A model generated the notes under the pieces. That model did not search any database. It was not told the DNA's origin and saw only the letters and a program-made list of their open reading frames with translations. The position numbers were made by a program, and so were the translations under genes. From Magnaporthiopsis rhizophila (taxonomy: Eukaryota > Ascomycota > Sordariomycetes > Magnaporthales > Magnaporthaceae), in NCBI GenBank assembly GCA_003049465.1, contig PYSS01000048.1:62001-126000 (forward strand): DNA of 64,000 nt, written 5' to 3'. The stretch's first letter is position 1; every line of letters starts with the position of its first letter. This document shows positions 1 to 12,700 of the stretch, one piece after another.

Positions 1-161
1 CGGCCATTTTCCCGACGGCCGTAAATCGTGAGATTCACATGGTTGGACCGACAGGCTGCAGACCTCAAGCGCGTCTAGTATATTCACCTCTACAAGCACG
101 TCTTGGGGACGAATCGACTGGCGATAATTATGCCCGCGAACGGAGAGTTCGCATACCCATA

Positions 162-680
162 TCACCACAATACAATCATCCTACGACTTTTTTCGGTCAC
201 CTTCTGCGTGATCAACGCCAGCGTGGATGATTTCCAAACACGATTTTCACCTCGGCCGAAGCCCTCTTTACATACTCGCACCGTCGTCAAGAGCAGCGCA
301 GACGTCAGGCACAGCATCGCCAGCAGCGGCACCGTCCAGGTCCGGCGGACCTTCACGTAGGGCTCGCTCACCGTCACAAGCCCTGCAACCGTCGCGAGGG
401 CCACCCGTCCAGTCCAGGGGACCATAGCTCGCCGTGTGCATCACGTCGGTCGGGCTGCAGGCCACACCCGAACGCGCCCGGTGTTGCCCGTGCGGTTGAG
501 AGAGTGCCGACGAGGCCGGCCAAGGCGGCGTTCCAGCTCACCACCAGGCCTTCATCCCCAGCGATCCCCGCGTGAAAGTTGTCGTTGCCGGTGATGGCCG
601 TCAGGTTGAAGACGCCGTCCACGAATCCTGTGATGGTCAGGTGCCCCAGTCCGTCGATGCCACCGCGCCGCCGGAACCGC
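162..680 (-). pseudogene. Remnant of a fungal multi-span membrane protein
   Basis: On the minus strand three overlapping frames each carry a piece that reads like one protein. At about 622-480 there is FNLTAITGNDNFHAGIAGDE followed by GLVVSWNAALAGLVGTL. At about 465-420, in a second frame, there is a short ACSPTDVMHTASYG stretch. At about 360-210, in a third frame, there is KVRRTWTVPLLAMLCL, a further hydrophobic stretch and RVWKSSTLAL. A final hydrophobic helix followed by a VWKSS motif resembles the C-terminus of poorly characterised Pezizomycotina membrane proteins, as I recall that family. The pieces are collinear but frame-shifted, and no GT..AG pair that I can see joins them cleanly. 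I read this as a decayed gene; unannotated introns or sequencing indels are the alternative. The 5' part is not recognisable. Confidence 0.35.
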
Positions 681-1561
681 TGTTGCCCGCCATCGGCAGG
701 AGATCTACCGGGCCGTCCCGTCTGGAGAGAGAGAGAGGCGGTCTTGCCGTCGTCGCCGACGAGCGACTCGAGCGCGTGCGTGGATGAAGGCGTCCGTGCA
801 GCCAGTGCACATCGCGCACCACTACAGCTCGCACTCCAACCTGCTTGGATCCAGAGTCACGAGCGTGACGGGAGGAAAATTCCTCTGATCCTCATCGAGC
901 CAGGTGGGATAGGATAGTGAGGTTAATACCATCCAGACGGGGCTTCGCGGAGGCCGTCAGCCAGATCGCTTCGGCCTTTCCAGAATTCTGCGCCCCAAAA
1001 GCAGTGCCGAGGTCCTGTTGCGACTGAGAAGACCAATTCCCGAACGAAGGGTCTGATTTCCCGCCCATGGCAACCGGGCTGGACAGAAGGAGAGATGCCC
1101 CGACTCGTGTGAAGTCGTCTGAAATAGACCCGCCTGCCCCACAGTATGCAGCCCGCAACGAGCCGAGCCGTGTGGGGGAGCTGGACTAGCAGCGAGTCGC
1201 GCGCTCCCGCCCCCAGCCAGTGGGGATGGTCCGAACATAGCAAACTATACCAGCACCATCCCCGCTTGATATGCATGCCACGGCGAGCATCTCCCAGGCG
1301 GAGGAAAGGACTGCGGGGTTTTGGATGGACGATGGTGCGGGCAAGCAAATCAAGGCGGAAAAAAAAAACCAGCGGCTAAGAGCATGGGATCCATGACGTC
1401 CTCGGGCCCACAAGGCTGTCCATGGAGGGGACAAGCACCGACGACCTCTTGGCAGAAACCCGCGCGGAAAGATACGTGTCTGATGTAGTCCCCTCTATGG
1501 TCATCCGAAAGAGATGAGTTCCGCCTCTGAATCCCGGTGATCTTGCCTCTCGGGCCTGTTC
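681..1561. other. No supported gene
   Basis: Short open frames exist on both strands, but none has recognisable motifs or a clean exon structure. It may include the eroded 5' part of the membrane-protein remnant to its left. Confidence 0.4.
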
Positions 1562-2431
1562 TCATTTTCTTGCCTTTTTGTTCTTTCCTCCGGCTCGACC
1601 ACGCGTGCTTCCTTTGGCCCTTGCGGCGGAAGCGGGCGGTTCGGGCGAACGGACCTTTACAACGCCGCCAGAGATTCGGGGCCGCAGGCTGTATCTCTCA
1701 GCACTGGGCAAGTCCTCGGGTCGTGAAGACGCCGCCGCCGCGGTAGGCTTCCTGCGGGAAGCTCCCGTCCTGCGGGCTGGTGCCTTTGCTTTATTCTTGG
1801 TCACTCGGGGTTCCGTCTGGGTTGCGGCGTCTCGCATTTGGACGGTCGGTTGCGGCGGCGGCTTTGGTGACTGGGGTGCTGCTTCGGCATCTGGCGAGGG
1901 CGTGCCAGGCAGCTCCTCGACGATTGGGGGAGCCTCGCTGGGGGCTCGACGTGGGTCAGGATCGGCGGGTGGCGATTTTGGAGCAAATGGTGGCATCGCC
2001 GAGCAATTCGGCGGCATTTGGACCTCTGGGAAGTACTTGGCAGGGAGGAGAGCCTCGAAGTGCTCGATCAGAGTGTCCAGCGTGGGGTGGCGGGCGAAGC
2101 GGACGGCAGACCACCAGATGTCTTCGGGGAGGTTGGAAGGATTCCAGATTATTTTCGGGGCGATTCTGTCCCACGCCTCTCGCAGTTCCTTTATGCGCTG
2201 CTGCTGGCGTTCGTTGAGAAGCGCGTGGAGCTCGTCTATCGTGGATGCGCGGGTGGCGCAGTCGGTGACGTCGTGGTGGAATGCTCCAGGGTTGAGGATG
2301 CCCCAAGGCGCCGTGTTGAACTTTGGGTAGAGGTCGTCGAACATGACTTCCATGAGCATCCCGAATTTCCAAGCCGGCCAGTGCCATTGGGGATTGTCCC
2401 AGTCTACGAAGTGTTCTGGGCGTACTTCCAT
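1562..2431 (-). CDS. Hypothetical basic, C-terminally disordered protein
   Basis: Single-exon frame of 289 residues. I chose the ATG at 2431 (MEVRPEHFVDWD). The frame stays open upstream, but only by reading the A-tract at 2443-2458 as a run of Phe, which is unlikely to be coding. The first ~140 residues look folded and are rich in Trp, aromatic residues and helix formers (NPQWHWPAWKFGMLMEVMF; a DELHALLNERQQQRIKELR helix). From about residue 150 the chain is Pro/Ala/Ser-rich and increasingly basic, with clusters such as KNKAKAPARR and a final GGKNKKARK that could serve as nuclear localisation signals. I do not recognise a family. It is a standalone gene bordered by repeats. Confidence 0.6.
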   Translation of the reverse strand: MEVRPEHFVDWDNPQWHWPAWKFGMLMEVMFDDLYPKFNTAPWGILNPGAFHHDVTDCATRASTIDELHALLNERQQQRIKELREAWDRIAPKIIWNPSNLPEDIWWSAVRFARHPTLDTLIEHFEALLPAKYFPEVQMPPNCSAMPPFAPKSPPADPDPRRAPSEAPPIVEELPGTPSPDAEAAPQSPKPPPQPTVQMRDAATQTEPRVTKNKAKAPARRTGASRRKPTAAAASSRPEDLPSAERYSLRPRISGGVVKVRSPEPPASAARAKGSTRGRAGGKNKKARK

Positions 2432-3495
2432 AGTCGCGAGGTAAAAAAAAAAAAAAAAGCTAATGTGCTGCCTGGCGGGAAATGGTTCAATTGGTTGTTG
2501 TGGATTGACTGTGGATGAGGAATTGAGATTGAGGATCGCAAGAACCAGCTGTCGCAAAAGTTCATTAGTACTCGGGTGCTGTACCACTAGAGACATGAGA
2601 CCAGAACAGCGTTATGCTGTGCAACACCAGCCTCCCGCTCGGCCGACCACGGGATATACATAGACTTAGGATAGACGCGCTCGGTGTGAAGTGGAAATTC
2701 CTGTTACCATTTGACCCGACCGCGAATCCTTTCCATCGAATTTAACGCGCGCTTGGGAACGATTACGATTGGGCGGGTTGCGGACGCGCAGGCGGTTACC
2801 GCGCGGTTAAAAACGAGTTGGCAATAGTCTAGTTTCAATTCCTGCCCGTTGGTCAAGTCCAACACACCTGGGCCGAACAGATATGTCTGGCGATTTGGAG
2901 TGGATGCCAGTCTGTTTCCCGCGGCACGCCCAGTGAGTTACCTTGTACGGAGGCGCCCTGCTCTTTTCCACTGCAGAATAAATCAACCCGGCGCAAATGC
3001 GCACCACACGCGCCGCTTCTTTTCTTCGGTTTAAGCGTTCCCAATTTACCAATTAACTTGAACAAATTTACGCAAAACAGGATTATATATTCAAAATCGT
3101 ATTGCGAGTACAACTTTTTTTTTCTTTCTTTTTTTTTTGATGTTTTTTTTTGTGTTGACGCGTGCGTTGCCTTGGCATGCTATCCAAATCGGGCGTCGAA
3201 AGCCTCGGCATGCTTTGTGTTGCAAAGTAATCCTTTTAGGGGTCCAATATAAGGCCCCAATACGGAGGTCAAAAAAAAAAAAAAAAAAATTCCCCGGTTT
3301 AAATTATTAAAAATGAGATAGGAAAAGAATAGCAAAGGAAATAGGACAGGAAACAAGATAGGAAATAGAATAGGAGACGGGAAAGGGATATAGGAAGGGG
3401 AAAAGGAAAGGAAATAGGACGGGAAATAGGAAAGGGAAAGGAAAAGGAAACAGGAAAAGTAAATAGGCTGTCGTTACCCCAAGCCTACCCGAGCT
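2432..3495. other. Gene-free interval with homopolymers and purine repeats
   Basis: Holds an A-tract at 2443-2458, T-rich tracts near 3114-3150, a 19-nt A-tract at 3271-3289 and the degenerate polypurine repeat described separately. No coding region is supported. Confidence 0.6.
3311..3466. repeat. Degenerate polypurine minisatellite (AGGAAATAGGAAA type)
   Basis: About 155 nt almost free of pyrimidines other than T, made of imperfect copies of a 10-14 nt unit such as AGGAAATAGGA and GGGAAAGGA. The same family recurs at 5715-5936, 13369-13490, 18060-18225 and right after the A-tract at 23909-23958, always purine-rich on the + strand. Confidence 0.8.
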
Positions 3496-5255
3496 CTAGC
3501 GACCTAGGGCTGGAATGATCTCCTCCACTGTGACCCGCTTGCGGTCGTCTTTCGACAACATCAATGAAACCAACCGAGAAAGCCCATCCTTGTCCAATGC
3601 CAGCTCCAGTCTGATTTCGTCGACTATGCCAAGCCATTTTCTCATCATCGTCGCCGCGGAGATGCGCCCCTTGCGTCCGGTATTCTGGACGGGCCATGAT
3701 CTGACTTGACGTTCACTGTCTGGCAGAGGGACGTGGCGCAGCAGATACAAGGCGACGACTCCGAGCGCCCAGACCTCGGCTGGCGCCGCTCGACGGTTCT
3801 CATCCAAGTACTCGGGCGCGACGTACCAAGGCGTGCCCCCGCTAGAGGGCAACGACCCCTCCAAAGTCGCAGCCCCGAAGTCGATCAGGACCGCGCCGCG
3901 TTGCTCGCTGAACAGTATGTTCGCCGGCTTGATGTCGTTGTGCAGCACTTTTTTTTTGCCGCAGGTGCAGCAAGGCCCGCGACATGTCGGAGATGATGCG
4001 TTCAGTGTGATCCCTGGTGCCGATGAAGCGCTTGTCGCCTTGGACGTCACACCAGCGTTTGCTGGCAAGGTCCTGGGCGTCGATGTTGTCCATGAACAAG
4101 GCTTCCAGCCTGGCGTCGGCGCCGAAGAGCTCGACGATAACGTCCTGTGCTACAAGTGAGTTCAGAAGGGTCTGTACCAGAAGAAAAGGAGGTGCTTACG
4201 GATTTGAGATGACGGTGGATGCTGAATTCCGACTTCCACAGCTTGCCGCGGTCCATAGCGTTGTTCTCGTCGTGGTACATGAAGGACGTGACGACGACGA
4301 CCCTGTTTGGATAGGACGAATGTCTGGCCTGGAACACCTGTGCCGAATTTGTCCTGTCTACCAGGCTCATCCGGTGAAGGCTGTATTCCAGCGCGCCGGT
4401 ATCGTCCATCAGGTGCACCATTTGCCCCTGGCGCAGATCTGTGAGTGAATCCAGATGCCTAATGATCTCGGTGGCCGACACGGGCTCCAGCGCTTCCTGG
4501 CGAGCCTCGTCGGCCTCGTCAGCCTCGTCAGCCTCGTCGACCCCCTCGGCCTCCCCGGGCCGCCCGGCCCTATCGTCTGGATGCTCCCGCTTGGTCCCCG
4601 CCGTGGTGGAGAGAGCCTTCAGCTTGACGAGAGAGAGCGAGTATCGACGGGGGAAGATGATGAGCTGGACAGATCGACGGCCGTCAGACGAGATGAAGCG
4701 CCAAGCCCCGGGCGCGATCGGTGCGCGATGTTTTTGACGGAGGAGGATCTCGTCCGCCTGCTTGCCGACTCTTTCGTCTCCCGCCGGCATAGCGCTGATC
4801 TCGATCAGGGACTCCAGGTTGGACACTGCCACAACGGAATCGGCTCGAGGGCCGTAGTACAGGTCGCACTGAAAGGGCGACTTGATTTGGCAGCCGATGT
4901 CCTCGTGGGACTGCGTCACGGCGAGGCACTGGACGACGGGACGGTGTCCGTCTCCCTCGCTGTCTCCGGATCGATGAACGCCGATGGGCTCCGAACCCGG
5001 GACGTCCAACTCGCCTTGCTCTGCGACGATGAGAATCCGGCAGACGAGATGATCGGTTGAAAGCTAGGTGATGGGGACGACCGGCGCTCCACCAGTGGGA
5101 CTCTGCGCGACGACGGAACTGGCGTCGACTTCCGCCTCCGCCGCGGACCCGTTCTGAATTTGCAGCGGTCGCTTCACCACGCCGCTTGAGTTGGCGTTGG
5201 TGCATCCGGCAGCTGCTGGCTGTGGCGGCCCGGGGTCAGCTCCCGAGTGGGACAT
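3496..5255 (-). pseudogene. Protein-kinase-like gene with nonsense codon and frameshift
   Basis: The C-terminal half carries kinase landmarks: VLHNDIKPANILF (catalytic loop), VLIDFGAAT (DFG) and WYVAPEYLDE (APE), ending at the TAG at 3496. The N-terminal half (about 5060-4200) contains CDLYYGPRADSVVAVSN, a tandem DEA repeat and a poor ATP loop (TNSAQVFQA, then VVVVTSF where the beta-3 VxxK lysine would be expected). A plausible 50-nt intron (4150-4199, GTAAGC..TAG) keeps frame. Two breaks remain. An in-frame TAG at 5064-5066 separates the start MSHSGADPG (5255) from the rest. A run of nine A (minus strand, 3949-3957) throws ALLHLRQKK out of frame with VLHNDIKP; eight A would keep it. With the missing lysine this suggests a decaying gene or pseudokinase. 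A homopolymer sequencing error could explain the frameshift but not the TAG. Confidence 0.65.
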
Positions 5256-6785
5256 GTTGCTCGCTGGTGAGGGAAAGAAAGTGAAGCAGGAGGTATATTG
5301 TCGTGCAGTGGGAATCTATACGCAGAAGATGCTGGTATATCTGGATGAAAGGCAAAGATGTTGGAGATGGGTAACGTAGAGGAGAAGGAGGAAAGACGAA
5401 AGACGAAAGATGATGGATGAAAGAGGAAGAGGAGAAGAAAGAGAAAGGAATGAAGGAGGGAGACGTTGAAGATATGATGAGAGGGAAGGGGACAGGCAAG
5501 GCTTCCGTTGGCCCCTCCGACCTTCTCGACCGCCATCTTGTCGCCGCTGCCTAACGGACGGTAGGACAAAAGATACGCCGGCCAGTCGACCGGGCGCAGT
5601 CAGTTGCGTGGTTGTGTAGCAATACTCGGGCGTGTACTATTTTCGGCGCGCTTATGTGCAAGACAGGAAGATCGCGACCGGCCACTTGCCCTCTCATGCA
5701 AGCCGGAAAAAGCAATACACCGGAAGAATTGGGAAAAGCAAAGGAAATAGGAAAGGAAATAGGAGAAAGAGAGGAAATAGGAAGCGGAAAAGAAATAGAA
5801 GAGGAACGGAAATAGGAAAGGGAGAGGAGATAGGAAAAGGAAAGGAAATAGGAAATGAAAAGAAATAGGAAAGGGAAAAAATAGGAAAAGAAAGGAAACA
5901 GGAAAGGAAAGGAAATAGGGCAGAAGAAGAAAAAAAGGAGGGTTTTCATTGCTGCTGGTGTGCTTGAAAGGAAAAAGGCCTACTTTTGGGCCTTTTTCTG
6001 TGTTCCTCTTTTTCTGGTCTGTTTGCTTCTTTGTTGGTTTATAGCCTGGCCTGTGGCCGCGGTCTGGGAGACGGTGTGAAACAGTATCGCCTCGGCAGGA
6101 CGCAGCCCCAACACCATCCATCCTCGTTGACGCCGCGTCGAGGTATGGTTGCACAGCACACAGATGTGCCTGGTACTCCCACTCCCGCGGACGCCACCTG
6201 TCACTGAGGTTCTCGAGCGAGACTCCTGCTCGTGAGGGCTGCTGCCTGTGTACAGCAAAAGAGCAGGGAAAGGGCAGGGAAAAGACCAGGACAAAAGAAC
6301 AGGGAAAAAAATCAGGAAAAAGAGCAAGAGAGAGCAGGATAAAATAAAGAAGGGGGAGCAATGTGCCAACGCGTGCCCCGTTCCCATGCCCGAAATCATA
6401 TTGTTGACCTAACCGCAGCCTTTCCGCGAAACTGCGCAGCTGCATGAACATGACGCCGGGAATTTGATTGTACCAGTTTAGCAACGCTACCAGCCAGCGC
6501 CAACGTCTCCAGCCCTTACCATAATGACAGCCCCAAAGCCGAGCTGCCATCCCAAGCCAGCGCTAAGGTGCATATGGGGTTCTGTCAGGTTGCTGCAGCA
6601 AAGCGTGCCAAGCTGGCTGTCACAGGGACGAACATGGGCACCAGTCATTCATAGATGTAACATCAAAACACGAGACAATTACCGACTAAAGATAGAGATG
6701 TGATACAGAGCCGCGGCTGGGTCGAAAAATAAAAACCAACAAACAGAAGAAACCGCAACAAAACGAGCAATATTTGGGATGGGCA
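5256..6785. other. Gene-free interval with polypurine repeats
   Basis: Contains purine-rich tracts at roughly 5370-5470, 5715-5936 and 6250-6350. Long apparent minus-strand frames here are Phe/Ser/Pro-rich translations of these tracts and are not credible genes. It lies between the kinase-like locus and the 3' end of the giant gene. Confidence 0.6.
5715..5936. repeat. Polypurine minisatellite, same family as at 3311
   Basis: About 220 nt of imperfect GGAAATAGGAAA-type units on the + strand, with variable spacing of the AATAGGA core. No larger element boundary or target-site duplication is visible. Confidence 0.8.
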
Positions 6786-9700
6786 TTAACCCGAAACAGA
6801 TGGGGACTCGGGACTCTCGAAATCCTCCTCCCGGAGAACGATGCCGTTCAGCATCATGCCGATATGCGTCTTGTTGATGCTCTCGCAGTCGCGGCGAATC
6901 TTGGTCATGAGGACTTTGAGCTGTAATGATGATTCAGGGGTTAGCCATTACATACCTATGTTCACATGACGAGCTGGAATCTGGGGGCAGCCGAAGCCAT
7001 CCACCCATCACTTACAAATGGGACGGGGCTCTGGGTGAAGGCGCACAACCCATTCCCGTCCGTTCCGGCTGCTGCCTTTTCCCTCAAGGCCGGGTCGATG
7101 AAGCCGTCGGGGTGGACAAAGACGCCGTCGCCCAGGCCGCCCTTCCAATCGAGGCCAAACATGCCGCAGACGGCCTTGTACTCGTCATGGGACGACATGA
7201 AGAGCTGCCCGGCGAAGACGTTGAGCAGCGCCTTGAGCCTGAGCGGGCACGCCCAGGTCGGCGGCGGTGTCGGGCGCGCGTGCAGCAGCAGGTGGTCGAG
7301 CGGGCGGAAACCCATGGTCGAGCGGGGCGCGTAAATGTGCAGGACCACCTTGCCGTGCGCCGCGATCTCCTTCAGCAGGCCCTGCGCCTCGAAGGGGCTG
7401 ATGAGGACCATGGTGCGCACTGTGCCGTCCTCGTCGGAGGGGTGGTGGCCGCGGGTGCGGGTGCTGGTCAGGATCCATCGCACCGCCCGCTGGTACTGGT
7501 CCAGCTGGGTCTTGGCGCCGCCCAGGGCGGCGCTGCTCGGCGTCTGGATCGTGCGGGCGAAATCACGCGTAGTCAGGACGTCGGCGGGGAACTCGTGGAC
7601 GCCGAGAGCGGCGGCGGCGCTCGTACGGGCGAGAGACATCCAGGCGGAAGGGAAACAAGGGTGCGAGACGCCCGAGAAGGCAGGGATTTTGCCGGTCCGG
7701 ACAAAGTGCCGCACTTCCCCGTCGATCCGGTGAGGTGCCGGCTCGGCGGGCTTGGGCTTCTCCACGTGCCGCTCCTGCTCGATCTCGGGCGAGAGCTCCC
7801 GCTCCTGCTCCTCGTGCAGCGCGGCAGATGCCAGGTTCACGGAGCTGCCGAACTTTGCGCAGTGCTTCAAGACGCGGTCCACGCCAGGGTGCCGGTCGGC
7901 CTCTAGGCAGCACGGCTTGGCGGTGCGTTCGCCTGGCCGGTAGAGATCGTCGATCGTTTGGGCCTCGTCCTCGAGGAGCTTGCTGGCCAGGTCCTGGGTC
8001 ATCTGCCCGCCGCCCGTCTGGGAGTAGATACTCTGTTGGTGAGCGTATCTCAGCCCTTGCACTGCCCACAGGGGAATGCTCCGGTGGTAGTCGAGGATCG
8101 TCTCCTGGATCGCCCACTCGAGGACATCCATGACCTCGATCGTGTCAATACCGACACACTGCTGGAGGATCCTGGTCTCGATCTCCCGCGGGACGCAGAA
8201 AGTGATGGACTGGCCCTTTCCAAGCTTCCGCATTCGCATCGCCGCCTGCGTCAGCCTGTCCTTGGTGAGGTTGGCTCCGAGCGTCAAGGCGGCTCGATAG
8301 TGGTCGGGGAGCTTGAGATCCGTGCCTCGAGTGTGCGCCTCGTCGAGAAAGACAAGGCACACGTCGAGCTGGTGGTAGAAGGGCGACGTCTGGAGTGGCT
8401 CGGTGTGCCCTTTGAGGTCCACGACGTGCAGCTCGTCCTTGTCGTTGACGAAAACGCAGGCCTTCCTGCCACGGTGGGAGTTAATCTCAGACTCCATCTT
8501 TAGCCACCGCCGGGCCACATCGGCGTTCCCTAGCTCAAGAATCTGTGCCCCAACGTCCAAGATGACCTGGACCTCGTCCGGCATGTTCACCACCAGGTTG
8601 AGGAGCAGCTCGGCGTCTGACGCCGACGAGCCTCGGCGCGGCGGAATCGAGACCACGCTGTTCTCGTCTCGCAATAGATACTCGAGAACCAGGCCGTTCG
8701 TGTGCTTCTGCTCGGGCAGATCGAGATGCCTGACTGACAGCGGGAGCAGCTCTCGGGAGTCGTTTGTGCCCGAGAAGCCGGTCGTTGGGTGGGCTTTCTC
8801 CTCTCCGAGATCCCATCCGCTCTGGTTATGCTCGGTTAGCTGGCAGAAAGGAACAATTACTGCAAGGGCAGACTACTCACAGCACTCAGCTTGGAGGGAA
8901 ACTCCTTCATGAACTTCGGATACACAACTCGACTGAGGAAGAAATCGATGGCGCCCTTGGAGTACCGCAAACAAGGGAAGATTTGCTGGGTACACTGTCC
9001 ATGATCCTTGATGTTGACTCCGTTGAGGTGTCCGAAGGAGGAGGGCATGGAGTCCGCGTCCCTCACCCATTCGTCGTAGTCCTGTTCTGGCTGGTCTGAC
9101 TTGAGAAGATGTGTGAAGGCAAGGAACAGCTCGTCGTCGGAGAGACCGCCGTAGTAGGAGCTCAGGGCCGTTAGAAGCATCACGACTTCCGGATGCGAGA
9201 ATTCCGAGCGGGCTGAGGGGCAGTCCTTGGCTCGGTAGGGAACGGCGAGCCGTGTCGGCGGGTTACGGCCTTGGTCGAAGCCGTAGTTGACCCTCCATCT
9301 CTTGGAGAAGACGAAGCCGAGGACTCCGCCGGCCAGGAGACCGCGAAGAAGGAGCAGTGGGCGCTTTGTTGACTCGCTCCAGAAGCTGCGTGCTCCAGGA
9401 ATCTCGACAGCGGCGATTTCCTCAGGAGTCAAGTCTTGCTTCGTCATGTACGTGAAGAGCGCCGCGCTGTGACGTGGAGGTGTGAGCTTGATATCATTCT
9501 GTGTAAACACATACATATATGGGTTTGGGAAGGAGGGAAGAAAACATTAATGAGGAAGAAAAAGAAGGGAGAGAGGGAGAAAAGGGGTAGGCAGAAAGGA
9601 AGAATGGGCAAGAAAAATAAGAAAAGAAAACCAGCTAATCAGCACTAACCGCGAGCCGTGACCCTGCCTAGCAATGGGCAGTCCGTGGAGTCCGGTCTGG

Positions 9701-12700
9701 CAAATACGCTCTGCGACAGCACGAACGAGGTGATCACGAGCCTCTTGGGTGAATACGCGGAGGCGGGAGAAGGACCCAGCGCCATGTTGGTTGCTAATCG
9801 CGCAGGACCTCGGCATCTCCTGAACGACAGCGGGGGCCACATCCTTGACAACAGCCAGGATGTTGAGCAGAAGACACCACCTGTCGGGGCTGAAGTCGGT
9901 GGGCCTCTGAGTACCCATGGTGTAGACGAGCTCAAACTTGACGCTGAAGTTCTCGTCGCTCTCGTCCACGATGTCCCTGGACGTGGACTCGAGGAAACAT
10001 TGAGCCCTGGTAAGTTCCCGGCTGATCGAGGTCTTGCCGTTGATGAGGAACTCGAGACCCATGAGCTTGAACGAGAGCAGGTGCTCGGGCTGCACCAGCA
10101 GAACTCCGCCTTCTTCCCGGCACGCCTGTAGATCTCGCGCGATGGAAGACACCTGTGCGGCATCCAGTCTCAGCTCACGGGAGAACGGAAGCTGGTGGAT
10201 CTTGATGTCGACGAGCCCGCCGAGCTTGGAAAGCAGCATCTGACGCATCTGCGGAGCTTGCGCCTTGGCCACGATGACGCGGACTAGGCAATCACCGTTG
10301 GCTACCTCGGCAGCGGCGACGGTGGGAACGATGACGGTCGACTTGCCCTCTCCCATGTTCAGCTGCATGACCGAGTTCCGGCCATCAGGGGGGTTGATCA
10401 TTTGCCTAGCGATGTCGATCTGGACCTTGCGAATTGTGATGTTGCTCTCGACTTCCATGAGGAGGGCGAATGGGTACCCTTCGGGCGTCCAGTTCTGGTG
10501 CGGCGTATTTCTCATCTCCTTAGCGAGATCATTGAGGCTGCTGGGAGATGTCAATGCCAGCAGCCTCTCGGCACGCAGCACGTCGTGATGCGCCAGCCCG
10601 TAGCGAATGAGGACGGGCTTCCAGGAGGTAGGGATCGTCTTCCAGCGAGATACCGCAAGCTGTGACAAGAAGAACTGTGCACAAATGCGCGGTAGCGAAG
10701 CAGTGCTGTGACGACCGAAGGCAGAAGAGGCAGCCCTAAGGGCGTCGTACAGCGTTTCCCTGTACGAGCGGCATCGGGAAGAATATATCCGCAGCGCCTC
10801 CTGGATCTGGCCGAGGCCCTGGAGAGCAACTGGTGACAGCTCGAGGTGGCTTCCCAGGGCATGGGCGCTGCGCTCGAGATCGTCCGCATAGCGCTTCTCG
10901 AAGTCGGACTTGGCGTGTTGCTGGATGCGCCGGACAAGGCCTTTGACGCGAGCTGGTGCGGCCTCGCGGGATTCCCGGACGACGGTCGCTTCCTCAGGTA
11001 CGAGACTGAGGCTGGGCCCCCGGAGCAAGACTTGAGGGGGCTCATGGTGTGCGAAGATGTCGTCGGCAGATACGAAGCCCTTGATGCTGGCGCACTGGTT
11101 GCGGACAAACTTTACATGCGGCTTTCGGGCCACCCCTGGTGGTATAACGGGCAGGCTCGCCATCACTTGGGCGATCTCGCCCAGATACTCGTAGAACAAG
11201 TGATTCGCAAACCAGGAGGCGAATCTGTCCTGAACTTTGCCCTGTATTTCGTCCATGTCGAAGTAGGTGCGCCACCTGGCCTCCGAGGGCGGCGTGGGTA
11301 CGCAGCAGGGCCACTGCCTCTGATAGAACGAAACAAGCTCGGTCACCATACTCTCCACCAACTCTTGATAGGCCGTGCTTCGGCGCCGACTCAGATCCAG
11401 GTCGCTCTCCCTGGCATGTCGAGGCAAACTTGATTCTGGGCATTCGTGGTAGTCACGGGCGCCATCCTCGGCAAGGTTCTTGATGGCCGAGGCAACGAAC
11501 TCATGGCCCGCGCTGACCGGGAACGAATCAAGTCTGGGAGGGATGATGCGCGCCATTTCAGGGGCCACGATGAAGGCCCCAAGCATCCGGAGTATTGGGA
11601 GTTCGAACAGGCGCTCCGTTGACGATCGAACTTGCACGTTGGCCGCAAACAACATCGATGAGAGCCAGGACATGACCCTGTGCCGACTGGAGAATTTGCC
11701 GCCGCTCAGCACTAGCTGCAGCCGACACACGTGATAGAGCACGGTGTTGTTGTCGTGAAGCCAGGTGAAGTCGACGCCGTCATGGTCGAAAGAGGGCAGG
11801 GGATGCATTGGGCCCTTGACTGCGCCGGCAGGGAGGAAACAGCGCCAAAGGATATCCTGTAGAAGCCGAGGCTGCAGGGCGGTGGATAAGCAAGGTTCGC
11901 CCTTGAGAATGATTCTCGATGTGTCGAAGCACGCGTTCGCCCTTGCAGCGTTCCAGATGCATCCTCGACCGTCCGAATAGGTCCTGTCATGGGCCGTCGT
12001 GAAGTCCTCCGCACCAAAACCTGAGGTACGGCACCAGGCAGAGGCAACGAGATCATATTCAAGGAGGGACTCGGTCAGTCTGGGTAGATGATGGACGAAG
12101 TCGGCCCTCGAATCCGGGCTGTATAGCGCCGCCTGGAGATCGGCTTGTTCAAGGAGAGCCTTGACAGATAAGCGCAGTTGCGAGTGCTGCGCCAAGAAAC
12201 CAATGTCTTTGAACCATTGCACCCGCTGCATTACCTTACTATGGTCGGGGTAGAATGCGCGAATAGGGGTGAGCCTGCTGATCAAAACCAGAAGCTCAAG
12301 ATCCGGCTCGCTCGGCTGGAACAGCGACCTCACGGCAGCGGACCGAAGGATTGAAAGGGCCTGTTCAGTGCCCGTATGAGCCGTCAGGGGGTCAGGGATG
12401 GGATATGAGGTGAGGGCGTGGAGATACGCAAGATATATCTTGCCCCTGAAGCTCCCATCGTCTACCAGTCGACCAAGTTCGGTATCAACCTGGTAGGCAC
12501 GGCATGCGGAGCTCGTCCCTTTCGTAACGTGGACAGAGACGTGTCCAATGCCCTCAGCATCACCGGCTGCTTTGCCGGTCCGAGCCCATGTAATCTCGCC
12601 GTCTGGAACGAGGACCATCCGGGAGCCGTGGCTGTTGACAAGCACCAGCTTGCTCCGCAGCCCCATGAGCGCGCCAAACGGCGGGGACACAGGGTCAACC

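Noticed and set aside
5600..6550. 316-codon minus-strand frame
   Set aside because: Mostly Phe/Pro/Ser translation of polypurine repeats; no family features.
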